Under the pieces are notes generated by a model. The model did not search any database and was not told where the DNA came from. It saw only the letters and a list, made by a program, of their open reading frames with translations. From positions 66,974 to 130,973 of the forward strand of contig MU278355.1 of NCBI GenBank assembly GCA_022385755.1: a DNA stretch of 64,000 bases. The letters run 5' to 3'. Source of the DNA: Trametopsis cervina. Lineage: Eukaryota > Basidiomycota > Agaricomycetes > Polyporales > Irpicaceae. Position numbers and translations under genes: made by a program. Below are positions 12,675-23,586 of this stretch, piece by piece; within the stretch, counting starts at the first letter, position 1; the number at the start of each line of letters is the position of its first letter.

Positions 12675-14423
12675 TTAACGGGCGTTGGGAACGCTGTGCT
12701 GAGCGCCGGGTCCGAGTGATCCAGGAGTTGGAGAGGTCGGAACAAGCTGGAAACCGACCTAAGCAGGCCCGTCAGACTCGTGCACCGCTTCTATATACCT
12801 CAGCCCAGACTTACCCCGATGTACGACAAAAACCTATTGATGCTCTCTTCACGAGACTCCTCTACGACGGGCTCTTCCGCAAAGACTTCTGGCTTCTGCT
12901 CAACATCCTCCTCGTCCTCACCAATTATCGGCGGCAGGAGCGTTGTAGGGTAGCGCACGCGCACGAGCCCATAGTCTTCCATCAGCGCCTTGGCCTCCTC
13001 GGGACCAAGCCTGATCAGGCTCGTCAGATCGCGCGGGAACAGAGGTGACGGCGTCGGCGGCTCGATGTCGAGACGCGGCAAACGGGCGCGACGACCCTGT
13101 GCAGTGGCGGGCGTCGGATGGATGGCGTCCGACTCTGAGAATACGCGCGTTGTCATGGGCAATGCGGCTGGCGCTTTGTCGGCGTAGGCGGACGCAGACC
13201 CGCCGTGCGCGGACCCGGCTGGGATGGATACCGACAGTGGCCAGTCGGATCGCGGCACAGGGGGCGGTCGGAGGAGAGGCATGAGAGGCTCGTTGAGGGA
13301 ATTGGAGCGTATGAGAGCGTTATGGCGCCGTGCTTCCCTGTGATGCAGAAACGTTTGTGAGTGTTAATAAGCGACGAACGATGATGATGATAAAGCATGG
13401 AAACTAGGATTAACAGAAAGATGGCTTACGAATTGTGTAAGCTGATCTTCACTTCCTGTATTTGCCGCTTATATCTGATCACATCGTCTCGCAGTTTCTG
13501 AGGTATCTGTTCTGCAAGCTATACGTTGTGTAAATGCCGTAACCTACTGTGTAGGCATATTCCTATACGCACCTGCTGTCGAACTCGCGCCGCTATCTCA
13601 CGCTGAACCATGTCCTTGACTATGCCACTGGCGGTCTCTCTCAACCGGCCGTATAGCTTCGTTCGAACCTGCTCCATGAGCAGTGTTTTCATGTCCTGCA
13701 TTCGCTCCTCTTGACGCTTATGCTGATCTTCCAATTGGTGTCTGACAGATGCAATCTATGCTCCCACGATATCAAGGGCGTTCATTAGATAAGGGCTGTA
13801 TACCGTGTATAGAGGATACAGACCTGGTGCACAGCGTTCATTGCCGCTGGAAGTGTGGCGATCTTCACCGTCTGTTCGCCTATGGTATCGAACGTGTTTC
13901 CGAGCGTGCTGAGCATCTCTTTCATTGTCCCCAGCAGATCCTGGACAACCGCCATGTCTTCGGCGTTCACGGTGGTGCTAAGTGGTACAGCAGCAGAACT
14001 CGCACCGTCGTCCGTCCTGATAGTCGTCGGTGCCACCGTTGGGCTTCTAGCATCAGGAGATTTGGGAGTCATGGGCAGAACGGGCTCAGTCGATACGACC
14101 GTCGAGGCATCCTCCACATCTGATTTCGTAGAGTCGGACGACCGCGCCCTCTCTTTCCCTTTCCTTTTGCTTTCCTTCACGCTGAACTCTGATGGGATTG
14201 TTTTCGGAATAGAGTTCGCGACCGAACGCGTCTTCGATCTCGCAGGGGAGCCTGCGGCCGACTCGAACGTCTCTGTAGATGCAAGAGAAGTAGACGCAGC
14301 CACCACAATCGGAGTCGCGTGATCAGAATGAGATTCGCCTGACGACTTGCGCGACGATGGCGGCGACGCGGACTGAGGCCATGCGCCGAGCTTGCTATTC
14401 TGCTGTGCCTTCTTGCCTATCAT
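12675..14423 (-). CDS. unrecognised coiled-coil / disordered protein
   Basis: Minus-strand exons 14423-13824, 13755-13573, 13518-13430 and 13337-12815 plus a probable last exon 12758-12675 give about 492 aa. Residues 1-130 are Ser/Lys/Thr-rich with a basic patch (KESKRKGKERARS), probably disordered and nuclear. Residues 150-290 form a helical region: VVQDLLGTMKEMLSTLGNTF, then across intron 1 RHQLEDQHKRQEERMQDMKT and IVKDMVQREIAARVRQQ, strongly coiled-coil. The C-terminus is Pro/acidic (IGEDEEDVEQKPEV). The final exon is inferred from a perfect GTAAGT donor after Ile-Gly and a phase-0 acceptor. Without splicing, the frame ends at 12800 with four other residues. The ATG at 14423 is the first one; the upstream frame only opens at a TTG. 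Function unknown. Confidence 0.7.
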
Positions 14424-16052
14424 TCTGACAGACAGGCAAAACGGAACCACGACGAGGAGTAGCGGGAACAATGCGGCTGCTGGTCTCCGGGGGCGACGCT
14501 AACGGGTCGATTGCTGGCACGGAATGCACGATCTGGTCCGATATCGCGAGGAGAACCCCTTGAAAGCGGTGTTATTAGCCTGGAAGAGCAAGTTACAGGT
14601 TACAGCTGGGTGGAACTCACAGGGGGAAATGAATTAATAAAACGCCGGAGTGGGGGTGCACAGGTTGTGCGTGCTAGTAGTTGGGCGAGGTAAAGGTGCA
14701 GAGACTGGCTGTGGGATCATGATCCATCTGGGCATACTTGAGGTACGTGCACGAGCGATACACGAGCAGTGTCATCATCTAGGGCTGGAACCTTGGTCGT
14801 ATCGATTATAACGTGGAGTGCGCGTAAAAACCAACGTGTTCGCAATGAGGCTCCGCGCCAGAAGCGAGCACTCACCGGACTGGGCTTACGTTGCTCTCAT
14901 CGTCGAGCAGATCATAACTTTGCAGAGGCGATTGCCCTCTCGTGGCCCAGTTGTAGTGAGGAGCCGAGCCGAAGGGAAACGAAGGTGAGCACTGAGATGC
15001 GTGCACACTGTTCGAGTCGTTACCGCGTCAAAAGACGTCCGTGTAGAGGATAGAACTCCAATAATATGAGGATATTTAGATAGAACCATACGAAGAAAGT
15101 CGATTTGTTATGCACGCTGAGGGCAGCCTGAGGGTACGGTACAGTCGTTGCATGATGCGTCCGAGTGGCAGCGGGCGTTATTGATGTTTGTTTGAAAGAC
15201 CACTCTTTGAGCTACTTACACGTGATTAACGCCTGCATGCTACCAGTTCACTACCGTCACCATATCACTGTGTATTGGAACGTCACAAATACAAGGTGGC
15301 CACGCCAGACCGCCAGGATTGCACAATAGCTGTCAAGAACGACTGTTATTGTTCAATTCTACGACGGTCAGTGTGCTCAATACGCCCCATTTAGCGACCA
15401 CTGGTATTCTCACTGTTGCTGAGGCACTGACACATCGATGCCCACTTCATTCATCTCGATTCTGTATTCTAGCGGCTGTACTTCCTTCTTTCCTTTCATT
15501 GGTAGATTATTTTCGCTCTTTCGCTTCTAGCTGATTGAGACCCAACAGCTCCTGTACTCACGAAGAGTCACTGTACGATGAAAGGCACTGCGACCAAACA
15601 TAGTCAGTTGAGTGGTGGTGGGGTGGACAGGGTATACGTTCAATATTCCTGTGCGAGGCCTGCGCTGCCTCCCAGATATCTAAGAAATCCTACGGACCTG
15701 GTACTGGCCTGTACCTGGCACTTAGCTCACCCCGAGAGATACGGTGCCCCGACATAGCAGTACAGTACGCATGGACGCGACCTTCCACGCTGTCACATGC
15801 ATAATTCAACACGTACAGCCAGCCATGGCTTCCCGGAATATTTCTTTTTGGCCATTCCAAAGGCTGTGATGTTGGCCTTGGGCCGGCGCTAAATCTCTCC
15901 GTTGCAGTGCCACCGCGCGGCGGTATCCCTGAAGAAGGCTGTGTGAATCTACTGAGCAACCTTGTTACGCTGGAGTTACTATAAGAGCAGCACACCGGAG
16001 CAGGCAACGCTTACAATCCTCCCAAGCCTTACCCCCATCCAATCCCTCAAAC
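14424..16052. other. intergenic, nothing recognised
   Basis: 1.6 kb between divergently placed genes. Open frames are short and without domains. A TATA-like element lies at its right end. Confidence 0.45.
15980..15987 (+). promoter_or_regulatory. TATA-like element
   Basis: TATAAGAG lies about 70 bp upstream of the ATG at 16053. Placement is right for a core promoter. Inference only. Confidence 0.4.
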
Positions 16053-16670
16053 ATGTACGGTGGCCACCGCGATAAGGATGCCCTCGCAAGAGCGCCCTCA
16101 GAACTCCCCCGACCTCCTGCCAACTCCAAAGGCAAGGCTCCAGCTGCCGCCTCGGGTTCATCATCCAAGATAGTCACATACGTTCTGGGAGAGAACAGGG
16201 TCTACGTAGCTCTTGGACCGACATTAGAGGTCAGCCACATACACCCCGCAGTCTCGCAACTCCATATACTCATGCATATCCACCAAACATAGGAGGCGAT
16301 AAATCTCGTGTTTGAGGCGTTTCCCGCTGAGACAGAGAACGTCAGCTGCGACCAGATACAGCTGCGCGTCGGTGTACGCGTCAAGGGAGAGCCGGCCCAA
16401 GTGACCGTGTCGCGGTCAGCGTGGAAGATCATCCTCCCTGAACTCAAGCAATACGAGTTAATCCACGTCGCGATCCTCGACAAGCCACTACCGCGTTCTC
16501 CTCGCCAGGAGGCCAAACGTCTAGAGGATGGGTCAGATGCCCCGCCGTCGTATTCGGCCGGCAGCAATTACCACCTCAGCCCCGACTCAAATTCTGAATC
16601 ACGCTCGCGATCACCTTCACCTGGGTTGGGTCACAGGATCGTTGGTTGGCTCAAGGGAGACTCGGACTAA
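16053..16670 (+). CDS. small conserved-looking protein with a possible ubiquitin/PB1-like domain
   Basis: Two exons (16053-16229, 16293-16670) give 184 aa. After a 30-residue Ala/Pro/Ser leader there is a compact domain: KIVTYVLGENRVYVALGPTLE then EAINLVFEAFP, then IQLRVGVRVKGEPAQVTVSR and AWKIILPELKQYELIHVAI. The strand-strand-helix-strand-strand pattern recalls ubiquitin-like or PB1 folds, but this is only a pattern judgement. The C-terminus is Ser/Arg-rich and ends HRIVGWLKGDSD. The intron is phase 0. Not recognised by name. Confidence 0.65.
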
Positions 16671-16920
16671 ACATGGACCAACGTACTTTACTTCCCCTCA
16701 TACCCCGACTTGCAAACCTTGGGTGGTACTTCTGCCTGCTTTTCCCACCGCAATCGTTCTATCTTAGACGGCTATTGTTCAGGACCGTTCTAGCCATAGT
16801 AAATATTAACAGTATGTATTACTAGTGCCTCCCATTTTGTATCCTAGCACATAGTCCGCAAGCACATTGGTCCTTTCTTGTGCAATAAACACGGAAATCG
16901 TCATCTTGACGGTGACCAAA
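16671..16920. other. 3' spacer
   Basis: AT-rich convergent spacer. No gene seen. Confidence 0.35.
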
Positions 16921-17229
16921 TCATTCTTGAAATCCATCTAATCTCACGATGCAAGCGGATCCTTGCCGACATCTCCATATCAAATGCTGGTTCTTCAGGC
17001 AGTACACAAAGCAGGACACCGCCCCCGAAGCCGAAGCAGCCTGCGCACGCGTCTCATCATCTGGTAAATGCTGCGCCCGCCACTGTGCGATCACGTCACG
17101 AATATGTTGGAAATGCGTGCCGATGGTATTAGGATTGAGATGTGTAGCTATACGACCCATATGACTCCACACAGCATACTTCGCAAGCATATCTGAGGCA
17201 ACCACAGCCATCCCAATAGTCGCGATCAT
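16921..17229 (-). CDS. possible short gene or gene remnant, unrecognised
   Basis: A 102-codon frame on the minus strand begins MIATIGMAVVASDMLAKYAV and contains HLNPNTIGTHFQHIRDVIAQ, which looks like genuine globular protein. Upstream, in other frames, lie further protein-like pieces (for example AALAHNFAAYVAGIGAEVGP near 17250-17330) that I could not join to it with a convincing intron. It may therefore be a multi-exon gene I failed to resolve, or a decaying copy. It follows the NAD kinase on the same strand. Function not recognised. Confidence 0.3.
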   Translation of the reverse strand: MIATIGMAVVASDMLAKYAVWSHMGRIATHLNPNTIGTHFQHIRDVIAQWRAQHLPDDETRAQAASASGAVSCFVYCLKNQHLIWRCRQGSACIVRLDGFQE

Positions 17230-17463
17230 CCGGCTACCATCTCGCGAGCATGTCAATCGGCAGGTCCGACCTCCGCACCGATGCCAGCGACATAGGCGGC
17301 GAAATTATGGGCCAGTGCAGCTTCATTATTTACTGGAGGAACGGATGGGCTGATACTGTAGCATGCATAGAAGGCAATTTCATCCTGCTGTCATCAAGTT
17401 AGATAGACGCCGATCATCGTGTCAAAGCGCCATGCTTACCTTGCACTGCGGCCACGAATACAG

Positions 17464-19064
17464 TCACGTTCTGCTATGTCTGAGCAGTGCCTTGCTCCGG
17501 AATGTCGCGTTATACTGCAACAGGTTGTTGATATCTCTCACCCAGTCGTCCTCTTTCCCCGGCGGTGCCCCTTCGCGTGTATCGTCGGGTTCAACGATCG
17601 ACGACCGATTGATGCATGGAACGGGGAATAGAGATGCTTGCACGGTAACGGACTCGCCTGGTTTGAGCTGGTTTGCTCCTTGACCGTCCATCGAGAGCCC
17701 AGCTTCGGCTCGGCTCCGTTCAGATACCTGTCAGTCGAGTATGAGTCGTCACTGCTCCGAGGCACAGGACACAGCGGTGGTTCATTGCATTCCGAGTATG
17801 ATGAGGACTTACGCGTAGGGTGATCGATGATGAAGATGGAAACACAAGCGGTCTAAAAGAGAGGCTGCGCGGGCATATTGGGGTGAGCACCAAAGCGCTC
17901 AATGAAGGATGCACTATTGGCCCTCCAGCAGACAAAGAATATGCTGTGGATCCTGTTGGCGTAGACACGATTAAGCCATCAGACTATCACCCAATGCCGT
18001 CGTTAGATAGCGCTTCCGACTGTCAAGATGTGACGGCACTTACAACCGCCTCGGTCAGATGTTGACCGTCAACGAATACATCAATGGTGTTGAGATGGGG
18101 ACTAGATCCACGGTGTAGTGCGACCTCATTCATGACCTGCCAAGCTAGGCGGGAGTCAAAATCAGGATATCATTTCAATAATGGTGCTCATTCCACATAC
18201 GCTCAATGCCCTTGTCGGAACCGTCCTGGCACTGAAATGTGCATGACAGTCTCATGCGATGCAGCACAGTCGCCTTTCCCTCAAAGGCGCTTTCGATGGC
18301 TTGGACGAAGTCGTCGATATCTGTGTCAAGTTCAGGCGCAATGCTCAGCCAGAGATGCGATGCAGTACACACGGAAAGGTAGTAGGAAGCCTAATGTGCC
18401 CATGGAGAAACTTAGCACGGGCGGAACTTCTCCCGTCTTGAATAATGATGAGGCGTGGAGAATCGTGCCGTCGCCACCCAGTGTGACAATTAGGTCGATC
18501 TTGTCGGCTTCAGGGCCTGCATTGCATCGTCAAAAAGGTCACCACAGCTGTTTGAAATGTGACATGACTTACCTGGTTTCCACGGCTCTGCTCCATCTGG
18601 TCTGTCATTCCTATCCTCGTGATATATTCTCACCTCAGGATGGACCTCTTTTAAGTATCTAGCTATGCTGTGAGTTAACTCCATGACCAGGCATTTTAAG
18701 TGGCTACTCACGAAAGTAACGCAGAAATAGCATCAATCACTGGCTTAGTTCTCAGCTTGTTTACGATGAGGATGGACTTCGGTGGAATGTTAAACTTCTG
18801 TGATCTATCTTGAGCGTCGATGTGGGCAGGCCTACAATGAGCTTGTAACGAGCATGCTTACAGTCGCACGGGGCTTGGCTGAGGAATAGACATCCACCGT
18901 TTAGTTACAGCGTTGTAGCATTTTGGTACGGTTCTTTGTAGCTGTGCTGCATGCGACAAATCGCGAATACGCGACGCCGTAGAAAGCGAAGCGAATGTAC
19001 GAAAACTTGCAGGGCGAATGCATGGCCGTAACATGCTAGTTGACCGCACTGCGGCTAGCATCAT
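17464..19064 (-). CDS. NAD(+)/NADH kinase, mitochondrial POS5-like
   Basis: Eight exons on the minus strand: 19064-18862, 18831-18712, 18667-18573, 18516-18373, 18320-18201, 18144-18044, 17983-17813, 17727-17464; 405 aa. It phosphorylates NAD(H) to NADP(H). Residues 1-60 are Arg/Ser-rich without acids ([20 protein letters not shown]), a mitochondrial presequence. The kinase core follows in order: [19 protein letters not shown], the catalytic [50 protein letters not shown], then [22 protein letters not shown], and the C-terminal [23 protein letters not shown]. Length matches yeast Pos5 (about 414 aa). Intron 1 is only 30 nt, unusually short, and should be checked. The gene is divergent from the Asteroid-like gene with a 327-bp shared promoter. 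Confidence 0.95.
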
Positions 19065-19391
19065 AGAACTTAGACCTGAGATGGAACAGCAGGAATTACT
19101 ACCGCGTTGGCAAGAGATGCATGGAGATGAGGACCAGCAGTCGCGGTGGCTGAGGAAGCAGGTTTACAAAGTCGCAGATGACGAGTGATTACGTAAGCAT
19201 GCTCTATCGAACAGACGCAGATCTTCCTTCTGTTCTCACCACCTTCTTGAGCAGTTGGAATCAAGACTCTAAGGGTCCTGCTAACCCCGCCAAACGGCTT
19301 TGAGGAGATGTGAGTTGTTTCTATGACCGCTCCTTACGTGTACTCATGATCGACACCGAAAATAGACTCTCCGCGTACTCCAAACTTTGGT
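19065..19391. promoter_or_regulatory. shared divergent promoter region (NAD kinase / Asteroid-like gene)
   Basis: 327 bp between the two start codons, facing apart. No clear TATA box seen. It presumably drives both genes. Confidence 0.45.
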
Positions 19392-22216
19392 ATGGGCGTA
19401 CATGGACTCACAACGTACCTGCGAGAGCACAGGAACATAGCGAGAACGGTGCAGTTCACGACGAGCTATGCAAAATCTACTCCTATTGTGGTTGATGGGT
19501 GGTCGTGAGTGGTCATCGAATCCAGGCGAAGGGCAATCCGATACTGATTCGCTTCAATTCGTGTGGCGTCCAGTTTCATTTACGAGATCGTAGCTTTGAA
19601 TGACCAACCATGGGTCTATGGGGGAGAGTATAGAGAGTTCTCCGCTGCTATTGAGGAGGTAATACGAGCGTGGCTGGCCGTAGGACTTCACCTATACTTT
19701 GTCTTCGATGGTGAGCTTCAATGACCTCCCTGGCCAATTGATCTTGTTCAATAGCATCACCCTGATGTTGCATGCAAGGTCCCTTCCCGGAGTTGAAGTT
19801 TTCGACCATCATCTCTCGTGCGAATGAGAACGTGATCAAACCGTCTCTCCTCTTCTTCCGGACCTCTGCCGTCTCGCGGTCAAGACCCAAGTTCTTGCGG
19901 GAGAGCAGTCAATTGCCTCCCCGAACCTACATCGCATGTATCAAAACGCTACAGGGATTACAACACTCACTCGAAGGCGGTGACAGACTGGAGCTACATT
20001 TCGCTGACGAAGAGGGAGACCCATATGCTGTTGAACTCGCCGCTCGCCTTCGCGGTTTCGTCGTGGGAAAGGACTCTGACTTTGTCATCCTCAACGCTGA
20101 AGGCTACCAGGGATATATTCCTCTCGATGAAATGATTTGGTCTCCGCTCGCCGAGGCTGCAGCTTCAGCCGTCACTGACGAATGGGCCGGTGAAGACGGT
20201 TTCCAACCGGTGATGAACTCCAAGTGGAGGAGGAAGGCTGCGGTACTGCAGAAGCACGGTTCCTCATTACCTACAGGTATTATCCCCCCCGCCGGCACCA
20301 GTCCAGATACCCTCCAGCTCTCCGTCACGGCCTATCTCCCTGCGGATCTTGCTGCGTACTTGGAAATACCTTCAAGTTTACTTCCTTTACTCGCCTCCCT
20401 CGTCGGAAACGACTTTACTCGATCGCGTCCTGACGCATCATCAGCAACCACATCACAACAGCCGAATATACAATGGCTCTTTTTCGAACGCCATCTGACG
20501 CTCGCGCAACGTATCCAGCGCGTAGCACTGACCTTGCGCAATATTCTCAACTCAGCCCTCACGCCCTCCGGAAAGAAAGCGAAGAATCGTGAAAAAGAAC
20601 GCCTGACTGGTGTAATGGACCTCATAGACCGCGTTGTGACAGTTCTTCTCGTTCGTAATTTGGATACCATGGCGTCAGGCGAGAAAGAGCAGATCGTTGA
20701 ACGCATTGTCGAGGCAACCCTCCAGTACGCTATCCCTAAATACGAGGGTGAAGATGGGCGGCTTTGGTCTTCGGACGTATGTTTCTGGCACAAAGCTGGT
20801 GAATGCCCCCTGGCTCTCCTACGCTCTGAAGTTCGGCCCGAGCCATCCTTAGACTCGCAATCTGTTAGCAGTGCGAGCGCATCGTTGACAGAGGGTGAGG
20901 CTGTTCAGGACGAAGTTCAGAGTGAACGTGAGCGCGCACGTCATTTGTACGTCTCTGCGTACCGATCTGGCTACCTGGATCCGCATACCCTCGACGTGTT
21001 ACATTCAGGAACATTCTGGCATCGTCAGCTGCTGGAGAGTCCGGATTTGGAAACTGTGGCTCGTGTATTCTCTCGTCCTATCCAGCTATGGACGTACGCT
21101 ATCATCGATGAGGTTGTAAGGATACCCGTCAGAGGAGAAATGGACGAGGGGCCGGAGGTCGAGGGTTCTGTGGACCAAGCTGCGAGTGAAGATAGCGATG
21201 ACGATGAACTAGTCGACGTCGTGGAGGACACGGACACAGAGGGTGAAGACCCGTTAGCCCCATTGCGCGGAGCTCTGCAACAGTTGAACGACTCCGCTCT
21301 TGACCTACGACACGGAGCCAGTGGGGACGCATCCGCTACTTCTCAAGTCAAATCTAACTCGGCCGCGAAGAGCAGGCCGAGGAAAATTGTTGAGGAGTAT
21401 CTGCGACGAGGAACGCGCCTGGCAGCAGAGGAGGTCGAGGTTCCTTCGCTAGCGGAACTACTGGGCAACAGCCGGGCATCGACTCCTAGAGGCGACGACG
21501 ATAGCCTGCCCGTAGTCCTGCTTCCAGCTAAAGCACGCCTCTCGATACTTTTACGTGCTCTAGGAGTGGAAGAAAACACCCTGCCAGTGATGCTCAACCT
21601 CCTTCGGGGCATACCTCCAGAACTTCGTATTCCGGCGCTCACTCTGCGCTGGGTGGTATCTCGCCTCCATGCGCGTGCACGGGAAAGTGGTGGCAACAGG
21701 GAGCGAGAGAAAGAAAAATGGTCGAAGCAGGAAGCGCTAGCGTTCCTTGCTTCCTTCAGCTTCGCTACAGCTCCTTCAGTCAGCAATGACCACGAGATCC
21801 CCATTGTAGATAGAAACGTCCAACTGGTGGCGCAGGTCTTCGCCACAACAGACGCTATCGAGCGACTCTCCGAGTGGTTACTGCTATCTTCGCCTGGTAA
21901 CACGAGCGCTGAGTTTCTGCTTCCGAGTCCTGCCCTCCTTTTCTCAGGAAAGACATTTCACGCCTATCTGACAAGTACAAAACCTATACCACAAGACGCT
22001 GCTAGACTCTCCCTATGCACAGCGGTATGCGAAGGGTTGGACGGCGCATTTGCAGAACAGCCCGACAAGAAACGAAAGAAAGAAAAAGAACGTTCTACTG
22101 CTCCTGATAACACGGTACCGGTCGCCAACAGGTGGCGGGGAGCGCGAGGAAAGAAGACGAATCAAGGTGATGCGGGTGGCAAGTTTGGATTGCTTGCTAG
22201 CTTGGGAACGGACTAA
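19392..22216 (+). CDS. Asteroid-like protein with N-terminal XPG/PIN nuclease fold
   Basis: Exons 19392-19504, 19574-19710 and 19779-22216 give 895 aa. The start MGVHGLTTYLREHR is the classic Asteroid/FEN1-type N-terminus. Splicing joins IVVDGWS to FIYEIVALNDQPWVYGGEY, then AWLAVGLHLYFVFDG to PFPELKFSTII, supplying the first two PIN-domain acidic residues. DSDFVILNAEGYQGYIPLDEMIW marks the second (I-region) acidic site. The rest is a long Asteroid-type C-terminal region with acidic linkers (around EDSDDDELVDVVED) and a basic tail (DKKRKKEKER). Asteroid proteins are XPG-family relatives of unclear biochemical role, usually nuclear. The first two introns are phase 2 and phase 1 and both restore conserved residues, so the start is secure. 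Confidence 0.92.
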
Positions 22217-22818
22217 GGTGGGGCGAGGACGTAGATCTGACATGAATGTAAGTTATATTGATACCTTGACAGCCAGCGCGGGCGTATCATAAGAAGTCAT
22301 AACTGAGTCTGTATGAATAATTTACCTTGATGTAGCTTATATCTTAGGTCTTCTAAATGTACCATTACCTTCTTGCACTCGCTATACCAATCAACTCATT
22401 GCACGACGTATTTCTGGAGAAGTAAGTCGATCAGATGATCCTAAGTCTAAAAACAGGAGAAAACGGGTGGGGTTATCCAGTCGAATATCGAGCCGGAGTC
22501 TACCATCCAAAAAGAGCTATGCTACACGTATCATTATACAAACTGAGAAGGCGAATATGGAGAAGGGTGAAATGGGGGCAACGCTAGACTATCACATATA
22601 ATCTGAAAGGGAGGGTAGTTCGGATAGGGACGGTGTTAAAGAATGGTAAGGCGCAGGGACAGGAATATACTAAGGAACCATACAAATCTTAAGCGCAAAC
22701 GAATGGGCAGTGGCGGAGACAAGTGATGGAGGTTTCGGACATGAGAAATCAAGGGTCCTGCATCGACTGCGTGTACACTGGGAGCAGATGCAGCTGCGCA
22801 CATCGACCGAGAATCAGG
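22217..22818. other. convergent 3' intergenic region
   Basis: Spacer between the 3' ends of the Asteroid-like gene and the repeat-precursor gene. No gene seen. Confidence 0.4.
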
Positions 22819-23586
22819 TCACTGCTGAGACTGGCGTCGGCATTGAGCAATGTTGGCACAGCCGCGTGCACTGACATTCACTTCGGGTTCCGGGACTGGC
22901 TGGGGTTCGGGATCGGCTTCGCGTTTAAGCTGTGATTCGCTCGTGCTGGTCCGTGCCGTAACCGTGATTGCTGGCTCAGGTTCTGGCACAGGCACGGGCT
23001 GTGGATCTCGCTTGCACTGAGCGGCGTTGGCGCAGCCGCGCATCGCAACCACGACTTCTGGCTCTGGCCGCGGCTCCGGTTGTGGCTCTGGCTCTGGTTG
23101 TGGTTGTGGATCGGGTTCGCGTCTGCATTGAGCTATATTCGCACAACCGCGTGGCAGAACGAGAATCTCTGGCTCGGGTGTAGGATCTGGTTCGCGTTTG
23201 CACTGAGCCACATTAGCGCAGCCGCGCCCAAGATTGTCCCTCTACATGCATTATCAGTGCCTTGAAGAGGTACGCGAGTCGTGATGCATACGTACAGCAA
23301 TCATGCCGGCAACCGCGGCAAGTTCGAAGCGAGGCTGGAGATTATCTAAGTCTCACATGTTCACTTTCATAGTTCGATGAGCAGACTCACCCCGACAAGT
23401 GTTTCTGCGGCCCTAGCAATGTTAACGCTGTCGTACATAGGTGCAGAATATGCCAAAGGAGCAGCTAAAAGCAAGTGCGACCCGTCAATAAGCTTTTTGT
23501 GGATGATAATAAATGAAACCTAACCCACCGCCAACAACCAGTGCCGAAATGGCGAATGTACGGGTGAGAATGAACACCTGGACCAT
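22819..23586 (-). CDS. secreted repeat precursor with alpha-factor/KEP-like architecture
   Basis: Exons 23586-23529, 23464-23391, 23334-23296 and 23241-22819 give 197 aa. Residues 1-27 form a signal peptide (VFILTRTFAISALVVGAAPL, likely cleavage after YSA). Exon 4 carries five units, each ending in a dibasic site: KR72-73, RR97-98, KR134-135, KR163-164, RR192-193. Exactly 15 residues precede each site: ARDNLGRGCANVAQC, EILVLPRGCANIAQC, EVVVAMRGCANAAQC, AITVTARTSTSESQL, EVNVSARGCANIAQC. Each dibasic site except the last is followed by 4-10 X-Pro/X-Ala dipeptides (EPDPTPEP, EADPEPQPVPEP), substrates of Ste13-type dipeptidyl peptidases. This is the layout of yeast alpha-factor and of Kex2-processed repeat proteins. 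Role unknown; a signalling peptide or a cyclic-peptide precursor is inferred. Confidence 0.8.

Noticed and set aside
13785..14471. Start of the coiled-coil gene at 14471 (hydrophobic leader)
   Set aside because: The frame begins with TTG there, not ATG. The first ATG is at 14423, so the apparent leader is an artefact of alternative start codons.
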